Shown here: positions 46,541 through 59,175 of the stretch, in pieces
How the letters are laid out: every line of letters begins with the position of its first letter
Numbering within the stretch: position 1 is the stretch's first letter
NCBI GenBank assembly: GCA_029448655.1
Contig: JACCLO010000006.1
Location: 496,001 to 560,000, forward strand
Source of the DNA: Wolfiporia cocos
Taxonomy: Eukaryota; Basidiomycota; Agaricomycetes; Polyporales; Phaeolaceae
Length of the DNA stretch: 64,000 bases
Reading direction: 5' to 3'
The notes under the pieces: model-generated
The model's input: the letters and a program-made list of their open reading frames with translations, nothing else
Told to the model about the DNA's origin: nothing
Databases searched by the model: none
Position numbers and translations under genes: made by a program

Positions 46541-48886
46541 TCTGCGATGGACACTTAGAGCTGTAATCATCCACATAGATTGAGACTGGTGTGTTCATAT
46601 TGCGTAGACCTGCTGTAGCCACTCTTTAGTTCATCCCACACTACCCTCCACTCATTTAACACCTTTTGTAGCAACACTCTGGCTGATGGCCAGTCATTGT
46701 ACCTGTAGTTGTATTTGCACTGCTGCATCTGCACTTGTATTGCGCAGTATGTACATCGCCTCCGCAGGACCAGATGCCCAGTAACATGCGCGGCTATGAC
46801 GTAAGTGCGCGAGTCCACCAGGACCAGGTCTCACTGCGATTGGTGACACCATTACTAGCGATATATGGCGGGCATTGCAACAATCTGACGTTGACATTCG
46901 ACGTCCATGCGCTGCTGCAGCTCCATGAGTATCGGAGTAGCTGTCAACACCAGGCTTGCAGACAGGCACCACAGCCATCTGCTGCGATCCCGATCTGCGT
47001 TCAGAAACATGTTCGGTAGACCCACAGTGCTGGCGCAGATCTGATACCATCCTATGGTGCCGGCGCCCTAGTCACCGCTACTTTTGTATAGTGGCCAAAT
47101 CCTTGGGTCAACTTCGCGTTAACCCTAAAGCAAGGTTTATATAGGCGCCGGTACTTTCTGCACCCTGATACCGAACACTTTGGGTATGGTACAGCCCGGA
47201 GATGCGAATTTGAATGCTCATAGTGATACAGGGCAGGCACAATATTAATGTATCTACCAGTTCACTACATCCCATGCTTGAATAAGACACAGGAAGCATG
47301 CAAAGCCAACGCTGCTCAGTGCTGGGAAGTGGCAATTGCACGCACCACAGCAAAGGATTTGTAAACAAGAAGGCTATTCAACTGACGAATCTCCTGCTCA
47401 ATTATATCAATCTTCCCAGAGGAATACAACAATTTCTCGTCAAGCCAAATATTTGGGTTGATGAGCTGCAAATGCCAAATCATGGGGAATGTGACCCGGA
47501 TGCAACCAGTTGCTGCACCTGTTGAATGCGTACTTGAAAATCAGCCAGATTCAAAGAACAGAAACCTCCTGTTCAGGGTCATTGAGGATGCAGGCCACAT
47601 GTATATTTTGCCCAAATATCACTGAGCTGAACAGTTTCATCACATTTTCCTAGAGTGCTGTCACAAAATCCCTTTGCGATTACTATGATAATATATTTCA
47701 AGCCAAATGCATTAGCATTGATGAGGATGTTAATGTGAGCTTGTCGGTACAAGTCTCACTGCCCATCAGCTTGACTATATACCATATTTGGAGTAGTCAG
47801 ACGAGTATGATTATCATTACTTTCCGTATACGGTATTACTTTCCCATCACTGGCCAAATCCGGACATAGAACTTTGATTTTCAGACAAATCCGCCTAGCC
47901 ATCTTGTTCCTACCTTCAATTAGAGCATTTTGGCTAGACCGATTATTTCTAGGCGCCAGTTTGAGCGAGCAGTAAGACTTGTACAAAAGTAGCGGTGACT
48001 AGGGCACCGGCACCATAGCTTCAGAGGGGCAAGGGGCAAAGGGGACGTGACGATGCCGGCCGGGGATCAGTGCATCAGCTAAATCAGCGCTAAAGGACGT
48101 TCTTGCATCAACGATGATCAGGATTTCATCGCATTGTCCGCGTTTCGGTGGACTAGGATGACACGTACGCTGCGAACGGCCCAGCACCGACGGGACACTA
48201 CAGTGCTTACGCTTTGGCACATGGTGGAAGCCGGTGCCGGGCTCAAAGCCTAGGGTGACTAGAGTGCTGTGCGTGTCAAACAGTTGGTCGATTAGGCCGT
48301 GTAACAGAGTTCAGTTAGGTAGGTGAAACCACAGAGAAGGCTAACGGCGAACTCGTGCCTGTCCGAGGCCACACGAATCAGGTTCTTGTACGGCGCCAGT
48401 GTTCGCCTTTGTCGAAGGCCCGCAATTCGCGAGCCCGAGTCCTGCATCGGCCACTGTCACCGAGCATAGCCTCGCCTCGAGACGGCAGCGTTTGTGAAAA
48501 GCTGGGAACCAAGCCTTGTAATTCCGAGCGCTTGGGCTGGTAGATTCGCTGAAGGATCTATCAAACCACATTGGGCACCATCAACAACGCCGCGGAGTCT
48601 GTAGAGGACTTGAGGCGGATTGTGATTGTCAGTATGCGCATTTTGAGCAGATTTCTGGATAAAGGAGAGACTATGCAGGCACGAGTGCGGTGTATATCTG
48701 AACAAGAGTAAGAGTGGCCGTGCAGGCAGAGCGCCCGGATCGGGTGATGGCCGAATAAGGCAGAGTGTTTGGCCGTATTTGAAGGAGGGCGGGATAGTGA
48801 AGTACGGAAGCTTTCCCTCCTGCTGATCGCTCCTACCCGTCCTAACACCCCCCGTCGCCTCTTCCTGCCTCTCAGTATTCGCAACC
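46541..48886. other. Long intergenic holding a DNA transposon
   Basis: Apart from the element at 47055-48015, no gene is recognised. The right part, from about 48340, is upstream of RAS and contains a CT-rich tract just before its ATG. Confidence 0.5.
47055..48015. mobile_element. Non-autonomous DNA transposon, about 960 bp
   Basis: The ends are inverted repeats: TGGTGCCGGCGCCCTAGTCA at the left and its complement at the right (one mismatch, C/T). Matching continues through CCGCTACTTTTGTA for 34 bp inside the element and 37 bp counting flanks. TA occurs immediately outside both ends, as expected for a TA target duplication. The interior is AT-rich with no transposase-like frame, so this is a deletion derivative or MITE. 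The superfamily is undecided; the TA suggests Tc1/mariner-type. Confidence 0.75.
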
Positions 48887-50031
<1,145 letters not shown>

Positions 50032-51479
50032 TGCGTCTTCCCGCCCCCCTCGCTCTGGCCCGCCTTCCGCCTTCCTGCACATACTACCTTATACTGCCCG
50101 GCCACTTCCCTTCCGCGTCGAGTCCTGTTACCCATATCCTCTTCTCGTCCGCTTGTCCATTGTCCGCACTGCTCCGTTTGGCCACCTATGTATTGCACCG
50201 CTTCCCCTTCTTGCACACACGACGAGCATTATACCACGCTTCTCGCCCCTTTCTGTTTCTGCTCTTACACGCTCACCAGTCGTTGTGCCCCACGCTCGTT
50301 TATATGTCCATCCCTCGCGCTCACTCGGTTTGATTAATTGGCACGCGCCGTGCCGCATCATGGCCCATGCCGCTATGCAGTCTATCATGGTACGCATAAT
50401 CACTATCCTTATCCACCTCCCACGGGTGCCGCCCGCGCGCTGCGGTCTGCATCTGCTTGTCTGCTTGTTGCGTGATACGCCTGAAATAAGAAGATAGATG
50501 TGCCCAACCGTCTGCGTTTTGCTGGCTTGGCTTGTCTGATTTTTTGTCGGCATCATGAAATTGATTGACTGGCCGGGCGTGGGTAGGATTCCCATAGCAA
50601 CAAAGATGTCGAACGGGTATGGGTTTTGGCACCCAAGAGCGGTGTGGCATCACGCTAACGATTCGTGTTGAACAGACATACCTCATGTGCGATGAAAAAT
50701 TGTGGTTCGAGGCGGCGCAGAGCACACTGCAGCTGTGGCGCAAGTAAGGTCATCGTAAGAGGAGGTCGCAACGGATGTATAAATAGGCAGCACATGCAAA
50801 GAGAGGGCAACACGACCGTATTTAAGGGCGGAGCAGGATTGCAATGGGAACTCGGATTGTACACACTTAACACGACGAGAGAGGATCGAAGTAGTTGCGC
50901 TTTCGAGTTTCACTGAAAATGAATGAGAGTTATTATTCTTACAGGTAGTGTCATATTGGGTGGTTCGATGCTCTCGCCGACGCCCAATAGCATCGGTCTT
51001 GACCCGCCCGCTGTCTGCCGCTGTGCTCAAGTTGACACTATGGTAAATTAATTCCCTTTCAAGTCACGTTAACCCGCCATTTTATGTCACGTCATTTATA
51101 CTCCCGCTACGATAGTAGTGGGTTCATGTGGTCCTGAAGTTGTCGAATGAATGAACATACACTTTTTGCGCGCTTATTCTTTTCCCTCCTTTTTTTACGC
51201 GCGGGCAAGTTGCACGGGCCGCAGGCGCCAGAGTCCAAAAAGGAAGTGGGCAAAAAGGCCAGATAACGGCGATCCGAGATATTGTCGACGGATTGGTTCA
51301 GGAAGAAGTGGGGTGTAAAAGAGTATAGGTGATGGAAGAATGGTCATGAATGAAAAGATCAAGATCCTCCCAGCCCTCGTATGTGCGGTTCAAGAATGAC
51401 GGCGGGTGAGTCGACAGCGACCCTCCACTGGCTGCGCCGGACCCGCCTATGGTTGGAAGAGGTGCGGCATAGGCCGCAA
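50032..51479. other. Long intergenic with an orphan TATA box
   Basis: This is the RAS 3' flank, rich in Pro/His/Leu-like noise frames. A clean TATAAATAG near 50776 has no recognisable gene downstream. No other signal is seen. Confidence 0.45.
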
Positions 51480-53015
51480 TTCAAGGCCTGAAGTTTGTTG
51501 TACCTCAGCTACATCATGATGACATACTCTAGATTCCGTGCGAGAGCACAAAGTATCTATCTAGTGCGTAAAGCAACTCATATTCAGAAGGTTGCATAAT
51601 GTACTAACACTTACAATGACATGTGAGGTACCATTACACGCTAAAAGTACAAGGCTATTACGAGTAACACCAGGACGTATGTTGGTTCAACTAAGTATGT
51701 ATACACAAATTGGAAGAGAGAACGCGCCTCCTAGTGGCCATTTAACCACTCCGTCACCTTCTCCGCCGAACGCTGCTTCGCTTCCGCCTCCCCAGCTCTC
51801 TCCGCTCTCTCCAATGCCGGCCCATTGTGCACGCCCCACAACATCGCTATCAAATCTATCGCGTCAAACTCCGTATCGTCCAGCCGTCTGCGCTGCTCAC
51901 GCGCCTCGCGCCTATCATCCCTCTGTTTGTATTGGGCTTCCTTCCTCTCGTAGTAGCCTTCGGGATAGTAAATATCGTCCGCAATCGCTCGTAGTAATTC
52001 GGCGGAGCCTAGCGGTCCCCATGCCTTGACGGCTGCGCCAGCGTAAACTGCGGTAAAAATGTTCTCTGGAGGCCAATCGTCGGGAAGGGGCGATCGTAGC
52101 CTGGCATTCAAGCGGTCATGCCAGGCTACCACTAGATATCAACCGACTACCATCAATATCCGTATATGGTCATGCAAGGAGACTAGTGCGCACGCATATC
52201 CTCGGGATTTTTCGAAAAAGATTGGAGGGTCAAGCGATATGTGTCCGGCTCGGCATTGTCAGCTCCAGCAACATCACAGGATTCCAATGAGCGAACAGGA
52301 GTCTAGGTGGAAAACAAACACGTGGGTAAGTGCCATGTAACCACTTTCATATCAAAAGACAGTGCCGCATACCGGTAGAAAAGCAATCTTTCGGCGATCC
52401 AAGAACCCGTGAACGGCCATATTCAGCAGTAACCCATTCCTTGGGTCATCGATGCTATTTATCTCGACCTGCCCTCCGCTTCGAAGCCCTGTCAGTTGTT
52501 TGATGTACTGTGAAAGCAGAGTGAGATATAAGTATGCGTGCATACTATAATGGCTTGCCTCGTCTCCTTTCATAAAACCCAATAGATGCGCCGCCTCACA
52601 ATCATCCGCATTCGTGAAGACGCATTTTCCGTCCCGCTGGATGAGAGCACGTCCGAAGTCGCTATCAAGGAAGCTGGAAGGGTGGCTTGAGACCGTCGTC
52701 GAGATGCGCGGATCAATGAATGCGAGCGGGCCGTTTGTATGGAAGTAGTAGACTTCTCCGGGAGAGACAGCAAGGTCGAGGCCGCAAGCATCCGTGCCAT
52801 TTGTAGATTCGAGAGACACAGACAAGATTCCATCAGAGCCTGTGACAGCGTGGCCCAAATAGTCCAACCACGCGCGAGGTTTCGAGGAATAGCGAGGGAA
52901 TGCATCGTATGGAATCTCGAGATCCAGTGATTCTGTGGTTGATGAAATTGCAATTTCAGCGAGACAGGACGCAAGTTCTGAGCAGGTGACTCTGTCATCG
53001 TCGTGGTCTGGATTC
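51480..53015 (-). repeat. Inverted segmental duplication, left arm
   Basis: Reading the minus strand, this arm matches the plus strand of 61150-62690 through exons, introns and about 250 bp of 3' flank. Identity is well above 90 percent by eye over the gene and lower in the far flank. Homology stops abruptly inside coding sequence at its right end (DHDD). The edges are approximate to a few bases. Confidence 0.9.
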
Positions 53016-53095
53016 AGAGGATAATGAGAGTCAACCCAGATTTCAATTCCGGATTCCAGCTGAGAGCCCAGAGAAATAGGGGAAGATCCAGCCCT
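51731..53095 (-). CDS. HNH_2 nuclease domain protein (left copy)
   Basis: This protein of the fungal HNH_2 family is probably a metal-dependent DNA endonuclease; the cellular role is unknown. The coding chain on the minus strand begins by about 53095, before the duplicated block, with ESGIEIWVDSHYPLNPDHDD. It continues SELASCLAEIAISSTTESLD, PRAWLDYLGHAVTGSDGIL, then RDGKCVFTNADDCEAAHLLG (first HNH half), DDPRNGLLLNMAVHGFLDRR (Asn and second His) and FLP. An intron leads to TPVRSLKSCDVAGADNAEPD and EDM, and a last intron to LVAWHDRLNARLRSPLPDDW and the Arg/Glu-rich end KVTEWLNGH at 51731. The 5' end is not resolved. An upstream exon near 53180-53200 is possible. This copy looks more complete than the right one. 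Confidence 0.75.
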
Positions 53096-53990
53096 TCAAA
53101 GTCCATGTAAGCAAACATACAGTAACCCGCAAAAGTAATTAGGCAACACCGATCATATTGGTACTCACTGACGGACTGGGCAGGTTTCGCAGCCCTGAAA
53201 AATCAGGATGGTAGATAGGAGGAACTCGCTACTACGTACACATAATTTACATCGACCCAAGTACTGACTCAGGGCCTGTACGGGAACGCAACCTGATATC
53301 GCTGGCGACCGATTTCCCTGCCAAAAAATAGACGCTCGACAGCGCTGGCCAGCGATGTCGATTTTGCGTCAGACCGGAAATGCGAACCATTGAACCATTA
53401 CTGAGCGCGGGCAGTGACCGTCGTGTGACCCCTTGTGACCTGATCGTGACTGGCCATGCAGACTTTGGATGTACGCAGCTTCCTCTTAGCTGACCTCATT
53501 TCGAAGCTCAATAAGGGGCGCTGTGGCCCAAAATATAGCCATATGTGCAGCAAGAACACGAGTTTGCGCTTCAGAGAGGGTTGTGTCGGGCATTGAGCAG
53601 CCGGTAGCGATTGACGTGACGTAGGCGCCTCGCAAGCGTGAGCAAGGCGTGACAAGCGCGCGGGCGCTCGCGCGTCGCAAAGATATTCCCACGGCCGATA
53701 TTTCTGAAATCGCTATCGCTGGCCAGCGTTTTCAGGTTGCGTTCCCGTACAGGCCCATAGCCTTCGTGAGGCAGATGGAATCGATGGTTAAAAAAGCTGT
53801 ACAACGAATTGACATTGTCTCATGCTTCACCAGCTTCCGAATTGCAGCCCGACCCTCTTGAAAAGTCAATATACAGAAAGCGGCTGTTCCTACGTTGCGA
53901 TACTAACATCGCCGATATGTGTACAAGTCCGTCCATCACTACGCTTTTGCGTAGCAAATGGCGAGCGCCGGGCTTCTAGGGACTCTTAGT
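53096..53990. other. Intergenic with a miniature transposon
   Basis: This lies between the 5' end of the left HNH copy and the 3' end of the dioxygenase. It contains the MITE at 53272-53756 and no gene that I recognise. Confidence 0.5.
53272..53756. mobile_element. 485-bp MITE-like element
   Basis: The termini are perfect 25-bp inverted repeats starting GGGCCTGTACGGGAACGCAA. Subterminal palindromes CGCTGGCCAGCG occur at 53343-53354 and 53717-53728, with a variant TATCGCTGGC next to the left end. There is no coding capacity. No clear target-site duplication could be read (flanks ACTGACTCA and ATAGCCTTC differ), so the superfamily is open. Confidence 0.72.
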
Positions 53991-55831
53991 CTACAGAGCA
54001 GGATTCCAGATGCTGCGTCCGTTCACGCTTGCATACGCCGCTGTCTCGTGCACGACGCTATCGGGGGCAAATCGCTCCGAGAGTATGGCCAGCTTTGAGC
54101 GATACTCATCAATGCCAATGTACGCTCCGCACATCCGTCGCTTGCCATCAAAGGCAGATCGGCCATGCAGGACACGGTGATTGTCGACCACTGCGCAGCT
54201 AGAGCGTCAGCATGCTTGCCTCCCAGATAATGTTCACTCGGGACTCACCGACTGCTGTGCCCGGCGAGAGCTGCGCCCAGAACTCGGAATCAGCGCTGGT
54301 GAGCAGCGCATACCACTTCCGGATCGCGTCGTACCTTCGTTCTCGTTAAGGTCTATCGCTAACTTGTAGCTTCGGGAGACTCACCACGCCTCGACCATGC
54401 TGGGCTCTAGATGACTCATGACGCTCCGGTCGTCGTTGTTCCACCGCACTTGGATCAGCTCTTCGCCCTGGTGTCTCAGCACCGGGTACCCCAAGCGCGG
54501 CGTGGGCGTGTACAGCGCGCTTGCCTCGCCTGCCGCGTGGGCGGGCACCGGCACGCGTGACAGGATGTCGTATGCGTCGGGATGCAGCTCCTTGAGAATA
54601 GATGCAACATAGAAACCGTCGACAAGCAGCGTCGCACCGCCCGAGCCATCGGTGTGCGAGAGGAGATGGAAGAGCTGTAAGCCGCAGGGGTCCGTCTGTC
54701 CAGTCGATCAGCCGGCCAGTCACAATGCACCTTCGATAGAGAGTACGTACGAAATATGTGGTGTCCGTGTGCGCGCCTAGCGCCATGGTCGTATACGCCG
54801 TGTCGCCCTTGGCTAGGTCTGACGTGAAATCCCAGAACCGGCCATCTGCAGAGGCATGTATCGTCAATGAGACGATTACGACCGCATCAGCGGATCACAT
54901 ACACTGAGTCTCGCGTATGAAGCCGATCCTACACGAGAGCTGCTCTGTAGCTTCGGGTGTTGGAGGAACGCCTGTGATAAAGCAGAACCCGAACTTCTCC
55001 TGCGACATTACATTCAGTAATCTGCGTTGATATTTTCGCGCTGTTACATACCACGTTCGACAGCCATTTGAACAGCCCTCGATCGTCCTCCGCCATGGCC
55101 TCTTCGTATGTCACTGTAGGCGGGGACTGTAATATTTTGGCTCCCCAGAGGATCTTCCTGAACCAGAATGAGTATCATAACCATGATGCATCTGGAGCAA
55201 AGCGCACTCTTGTGGTGGCTCCCGCGCGAGATGTGGGTCATATGAATTTTGCTGGAGCCACGACCAGGGATAGAAGGAAGTGTGGGGTCGGGAAGAGGGC
55301 CCTGTATATGAGATAATGTTGACGCGCGTGGACGAAAGGCACGAACAGCGACGCTACTTGCATTTCACCTCGAGTCCATCTGCCCTGGACTCTACATGGA
55401 CGGGCTTCACACCGGGAGGTATCTGGGTCGCCGCATCAGAAAACTTGGCGCCCAATAGATTGGTACAACTGACCTCGAATGTGTTTACGAGTCGTTGTTT
55501 TGTTACAGGATGGAAGCATTCAGAACACCGGCAGTGGTCTCGGAGCCAAATATGGTGGCTAGGTCAAGGGGATGAGCGACAGTCGAACGCAAGGCGAGGC
55601 GAAGGCCTACTATCGGGAATAAGTATGAGGGTCCCAGCCAATGATAACTTGACGGTCGTCGATTCGGCTTGTCGGTAGATCCAGGATAGATGAAGTAGAT
55701 GCCTCGGAACGATCATCGGATAGGTGCCGAGGGGTGGACTTGAGCGCAGTGGCTGCAGAGGCCCATCGGGGTGTGGTGTTGGTCGAATAGTATGCGCGTT
55801 GGGTTGCCAGAACAGTTCTCCCACTCTTCAG
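53991..55831 (-). CDS. TauD-family dioxygenase, trimethyllysine type
   Basis: This Fe(II)/2-oxoglutarate oxygenase is related to trimethyllysine dioxygenase and gamma-butyrobetaine hydroxylase of carnitine synthesis, mitochondrial in eukaryotes. Minus-strand exons give RIDDRQVIIGWDPHTYSR, then YHHIWLRDHCRCSECFHPVT (N-terminal Cys/His zinc site), RLVNTFEVSCTNLLGAKF, TYEEAMAEDDRGLFKWLSNV, EKFGFCFITGVPPT, TYEEA-type spacing, and LGAHTDTTYF with the iron His-x-Asp. Then come DPCGLQLFHLLSHTDGSGG, TLLVDGFYVASILKELHPDA, VVVDNHRVLHGRSAFDGKRR (distal His and Arg for 2-oxoglutarate) and MCGAYIGIDEYRSKLAIL, ending RSIWNPAL. The start codon was not found; the first supported exon begins near 55831 and an upstream exon with the ATG is expected. 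Substrate (trimethyllysine or butyrobetaine) is undecided. Confidence 0.82.
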
Positions 55832-56288
55832 CTACCTGATGTCAAGTCTTTCTTCTGCGCATATGGCTAAACCCACGCTCACCGCTGCTTTTGACGAGGA
55901 TGCGGCGCCCTTGTCCTGTGCCAAACGGCCAAGAACTCTCTTCACTCGCAAGCAGGTGGTTGACCGCCACATTTTCAAGAAAGGGGTGTTTAACACTCGA
56001 GTTGCGGATGGTCGTCGGGGGGGAGATATAGTTGCGAGAGAAGGAAGCTAGAAGACCCTAGGTGCGGCTCGCCGCGACGGTGAATCTGCGGATGGACGTA
56101 ATGCAGGACTGATCGCGGCCTCTGTTCCGGTGCCTGCTCCGAGATCTTCACGCAAAGTCCGATCGGCACCTCCCACCGTCAATTAATGGAAATGGGTAAC
56201 CGCGTACGTCGGATGCACGAGTAATAAGCAAGAAACGTAGGAATACAGTCGTTGAATACATCTGCAATCAATTTTGTAGTGCACATCG

Positions 56289-58707
56289 TCAAGCTTCAGC
56301 TTGAATCGACTTGAGCACATATCCCTCCAGCCCCCCACAGATCCAAAGCTCCTGCACACTAGCACCGACAACGCCAACCGCATACGTCTTCTGCTGTCCG
56401 TTTGGCCAGCCCACCTCAATACGCCCCTCTGCGACTTTGATGCTGACATTCAAGCCCTCATTGACCGTGAGCTCGTCCTTCTTCCCGCCCGCACCGCGCT
56501 TGCCGTCCTTCGCGAATTCATCCGTGAGGTCTGCAACGAGTCCAGGGCACTCCACGCACACGAGCCCATTGTTGATAGCATTCCGCTTGAAGATGTCCCC
56601 AAACGAACCGGCGATAACAAGCGGGACACCCGCCGCCTTGAGCGCCGTTGCCGCCTGCTCGCGCGATGATCCCGTGCCAAAGTTGTATCCCGACACGAGC
56701 ACGACGCCGCGCTTGACATCCGCAGGTTGCGCAGCGCCGTCCGCCTCCTGCTGCTTGCGGATCGACGCGACGAGCGCGGCAAACGAGGGGTCGTAGTTCT
56801 CCATCACCACCTCCGCCTGTCGCGCGAGCGTGATATCGTCCTGGTAGGTGTACTTGCCCGGGTACAGCGCATCCGTGTTCAGGTTGTCCTGCGGCGCGAA
56901 CAGCAGCGTGCCCGCGAACGTCGACGGGAACCCGGGCAAGACCGGCTCCTTCTGCGAGGCCGCAGCGCCCGCGGACGGTGCCTTCTCCGACGGCGTCACG
57001 ATTGAGACCGTCGGCGCGCGCGCGGGTGGCAGCGCTGCCGGATCGAGGGAGTCTGGGCCGCAGATGAAGCCCTTCACGGCGCTCGCAGCGACGACGGCCG
57101 GGCTGGCGAGGTACGCGAGCGCCTTCGGACTGCCCATGCGGCCCTTGTAGTTCCTGTTCGTCGCACTGATGCCAGTCTCGCCGTCTTCGAGCAGACCCGT
57201 GCCCAGCCCGATACACGGCCCACAGCCGGCGGGCAGCGGCTTCGCTCCCGCAGAGACGAGCGCCTGCCAGTCGCCCTGGCGCTCAGCATCCTGCTGCACT
57301 TCCGAGCTCGCTGCTGCGACGTAGAACTGCACCCCTGGCGCGATCTTGTGTCCTTTGATGGCCGCGGCCGCGGCAGCAATGTCTGACAAACGTGCATTTG
57401 TGCAGCTCAGCAGGTATGCCTTTTGGATGGGGATGCGTTGCGACTCGAGCGTTGGGAGCGGATTGGATACCTTGACGCTGTTGGGTCCGGAGACGTGCGG
57501 GACGAGGGTTGACAGGTCGAAGACGAGATGCGAGGAGTACGACGCGTCCGGATCTGAGCTAAGGTTCAATGCGCGGACCTCATCGAGGCGGCGGCGGTTG
57601 ATCCTGGGATGTTCCGGGGGTGGCGGGATCGAAGACGATAGCGCGGGCGACGCAAACGTGCGCAGCTCTAGCTTCTTCAGTGCCCGGTCGTACCATTCGA
57701 ATAATATCTCGTCAGCTGGGAAAACTCCGACAAGTGCGCCCCATTCCGTAGTCATGTTCGAGATCGTGAGCCTGTCGTCGATCGAGAGCGCAGATACACC
57801 CTCGCCGGCGAACTCGATGGCAGCGTTGAGCACCTCGTCGTTATTGAACGTACCGCAGAGTGCGACAATGACGTCCTTGCCTGTAACACCGGGAGCCAGC
57901 TTGCCTTTGAACTCAACCTTGATCATCCGAGGGACCTGCCACCAAGTCTTGCCAGTCGCCCAGAGTGCAGCCGCATCGGTGCGGACAATCGGCGTGCCGA
58001 CACACCCGACACCGCCGTACATGTTGCTGTGGCTGTCACTAGCGACGGCAAGAGTGTTTGGGAATGCATAGCCTTCCTCGACGAGAACCTGGTGGCCGAT
58101 TCCGCGACCGGCAGGGAAGAAGTCGATGTTGTGCTTCCTCGCGAACGCCTCGATCGAAGCGTACTTGGCAAGGTTTTTGGACGACTTGTTTTGTACGTCG
58201 TGATCAAGAGTGAAAACCAATTGCGATGGATTCTTGACGCGGGTCGCGCCAATGGAGTTGAATCTGCACAACAGGGGGTATTCAGTACATACCATTCCCA
58301 AGGTAAATGTATCGGGATCAGAGCAATATTAGGGAGCAAGTCACACGTTGGCTTACACCAGCATCTCGCGCTGATGGAAGACATCGTGAGACCTAATCCC
58401 TTGCGCTCTGCAGTCATCTCGAGCGCGATCACCTGGCAAGGAGGACATTCGTAGGTAGCAGAACATGAGTCACTGCGTGCACTCACTTGGAGATCACCGG
58501 GCCGGTGTTATCGTGGGTCATAACATGCTCGGGGCGAATCATGACATAGTCGCCAGCTTTGACCACCTTGCCTGCAGGCAGATCGACTGCATATTTCTGC
58601 ACGACCTTCTCGATAATGGTCTGGGGGACGCGGGGTGCATCAGAGACGGTGGCGAATCGGCGCGATGAGCCCCGTGCGGCCCACCGCAGGTTGAATGCTA
58701 GGCGCAT
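56289..58707 (-). CDS. LYS4: Homoaconitase, mitochondrial
   Basis: Homoaconitase carries out the homocitrate/homoisocitrate step of the fungal alpha-aminoadipate lysine pathway, in mitochondria with a [4Fe-4S] cluster. Two exons (58707-58487, 58263-56289) close in frame to 731 residues. The N-terminus [20 protein letters not shown] is a mitochondrial presequence. Motifs: [20 protein letters not shown] (codon at the splice), [56 protein letters not shown] and [20 protein letters not shown] (three cluster cysteines), and [16 protein letters not shown]. The swivel domain shows [20 protein letters not shown] and [18 protein letters not shown]. The single intron is 223 bp, four times the local norm. 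The length and the mitochondrial leader fit Lys4 better than aconitase or Leu1. Confidence 0.96.
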
Positions 58708-59175
58708 TCTAGCTGTCCCCGTTGGCCGCAGACTTTGGGCAAGAAAGAAAGAGCAAAGGGTAAGCTTTTCAAATGCGAGCGCAAGGAGAGGTAAATGATA
58801 ATGCACGTGATCGTGCCAAACTGAATATCTCGATCTAGATCAGTATCTTGATTTTTGACTTCGTGCCTCCGCGACATTGCTCATCACAATATGAGCACTG
58901 CGCAGCTTGAAGACCGATCTCCAACAGTGCTGATACCACATACAGCTATAGCATAAGGTGCGTCGTCGGAAATGTTGAGCGTGTGCGGCAGCCGCAAGCC
59001 GGAGGCTAGCATGTCAGCAACCCTGGAGTGCTAGCCTCCCGCCTTGGTATACGGTCAGCCACTGCGCTCCTACAAGTATCGTCGCCCAGAGACAGACCTG
59101 GTAGGCCGCCCCTTAGTCTTATCGCACACACAGCATCCCACGCCCGCACGGCACCCACGGTCTTTGCTCGTCACC
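58708..59175. promoter_or_regulatory. Bidirectional promoter with an 11-bp dyad
   Basis: This is the shared upstream region of LYS4 (minus) and the surface-protein gene (plus). At 59001-59011 and 59029-59039 the perfect inverted repeat GGAGGCTAGCA - 17 nt - TGCTAGCCTCC occurs, about 137 bp before the plus-strand ATG. It could be a protein-binding dyad or a leader hairpin. Confidence 0.5.

Noticed and set aside
47055..48015. Idea that the repeat-bounded AT-rich block is a CRISPR or structural RNA locus
   Set aside because: There are only two copies, inverted and terminal, flanked by TA. A DNA transposon explains this fully.
55839..56051. Small plus-strand frame starting MSSLSSAHMAKPT
   Set aside because: It reads like a protein at first, but the splice I tried into downstream sequence ends at an early stop, it has no family, and it overlaps the expected 5' end of the dioxygenase gene.
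57346..58071. A 241-codon plus-strand frame
   Set aside because: It is antisense to the homoaconitase coding exon, whose identity is certain.
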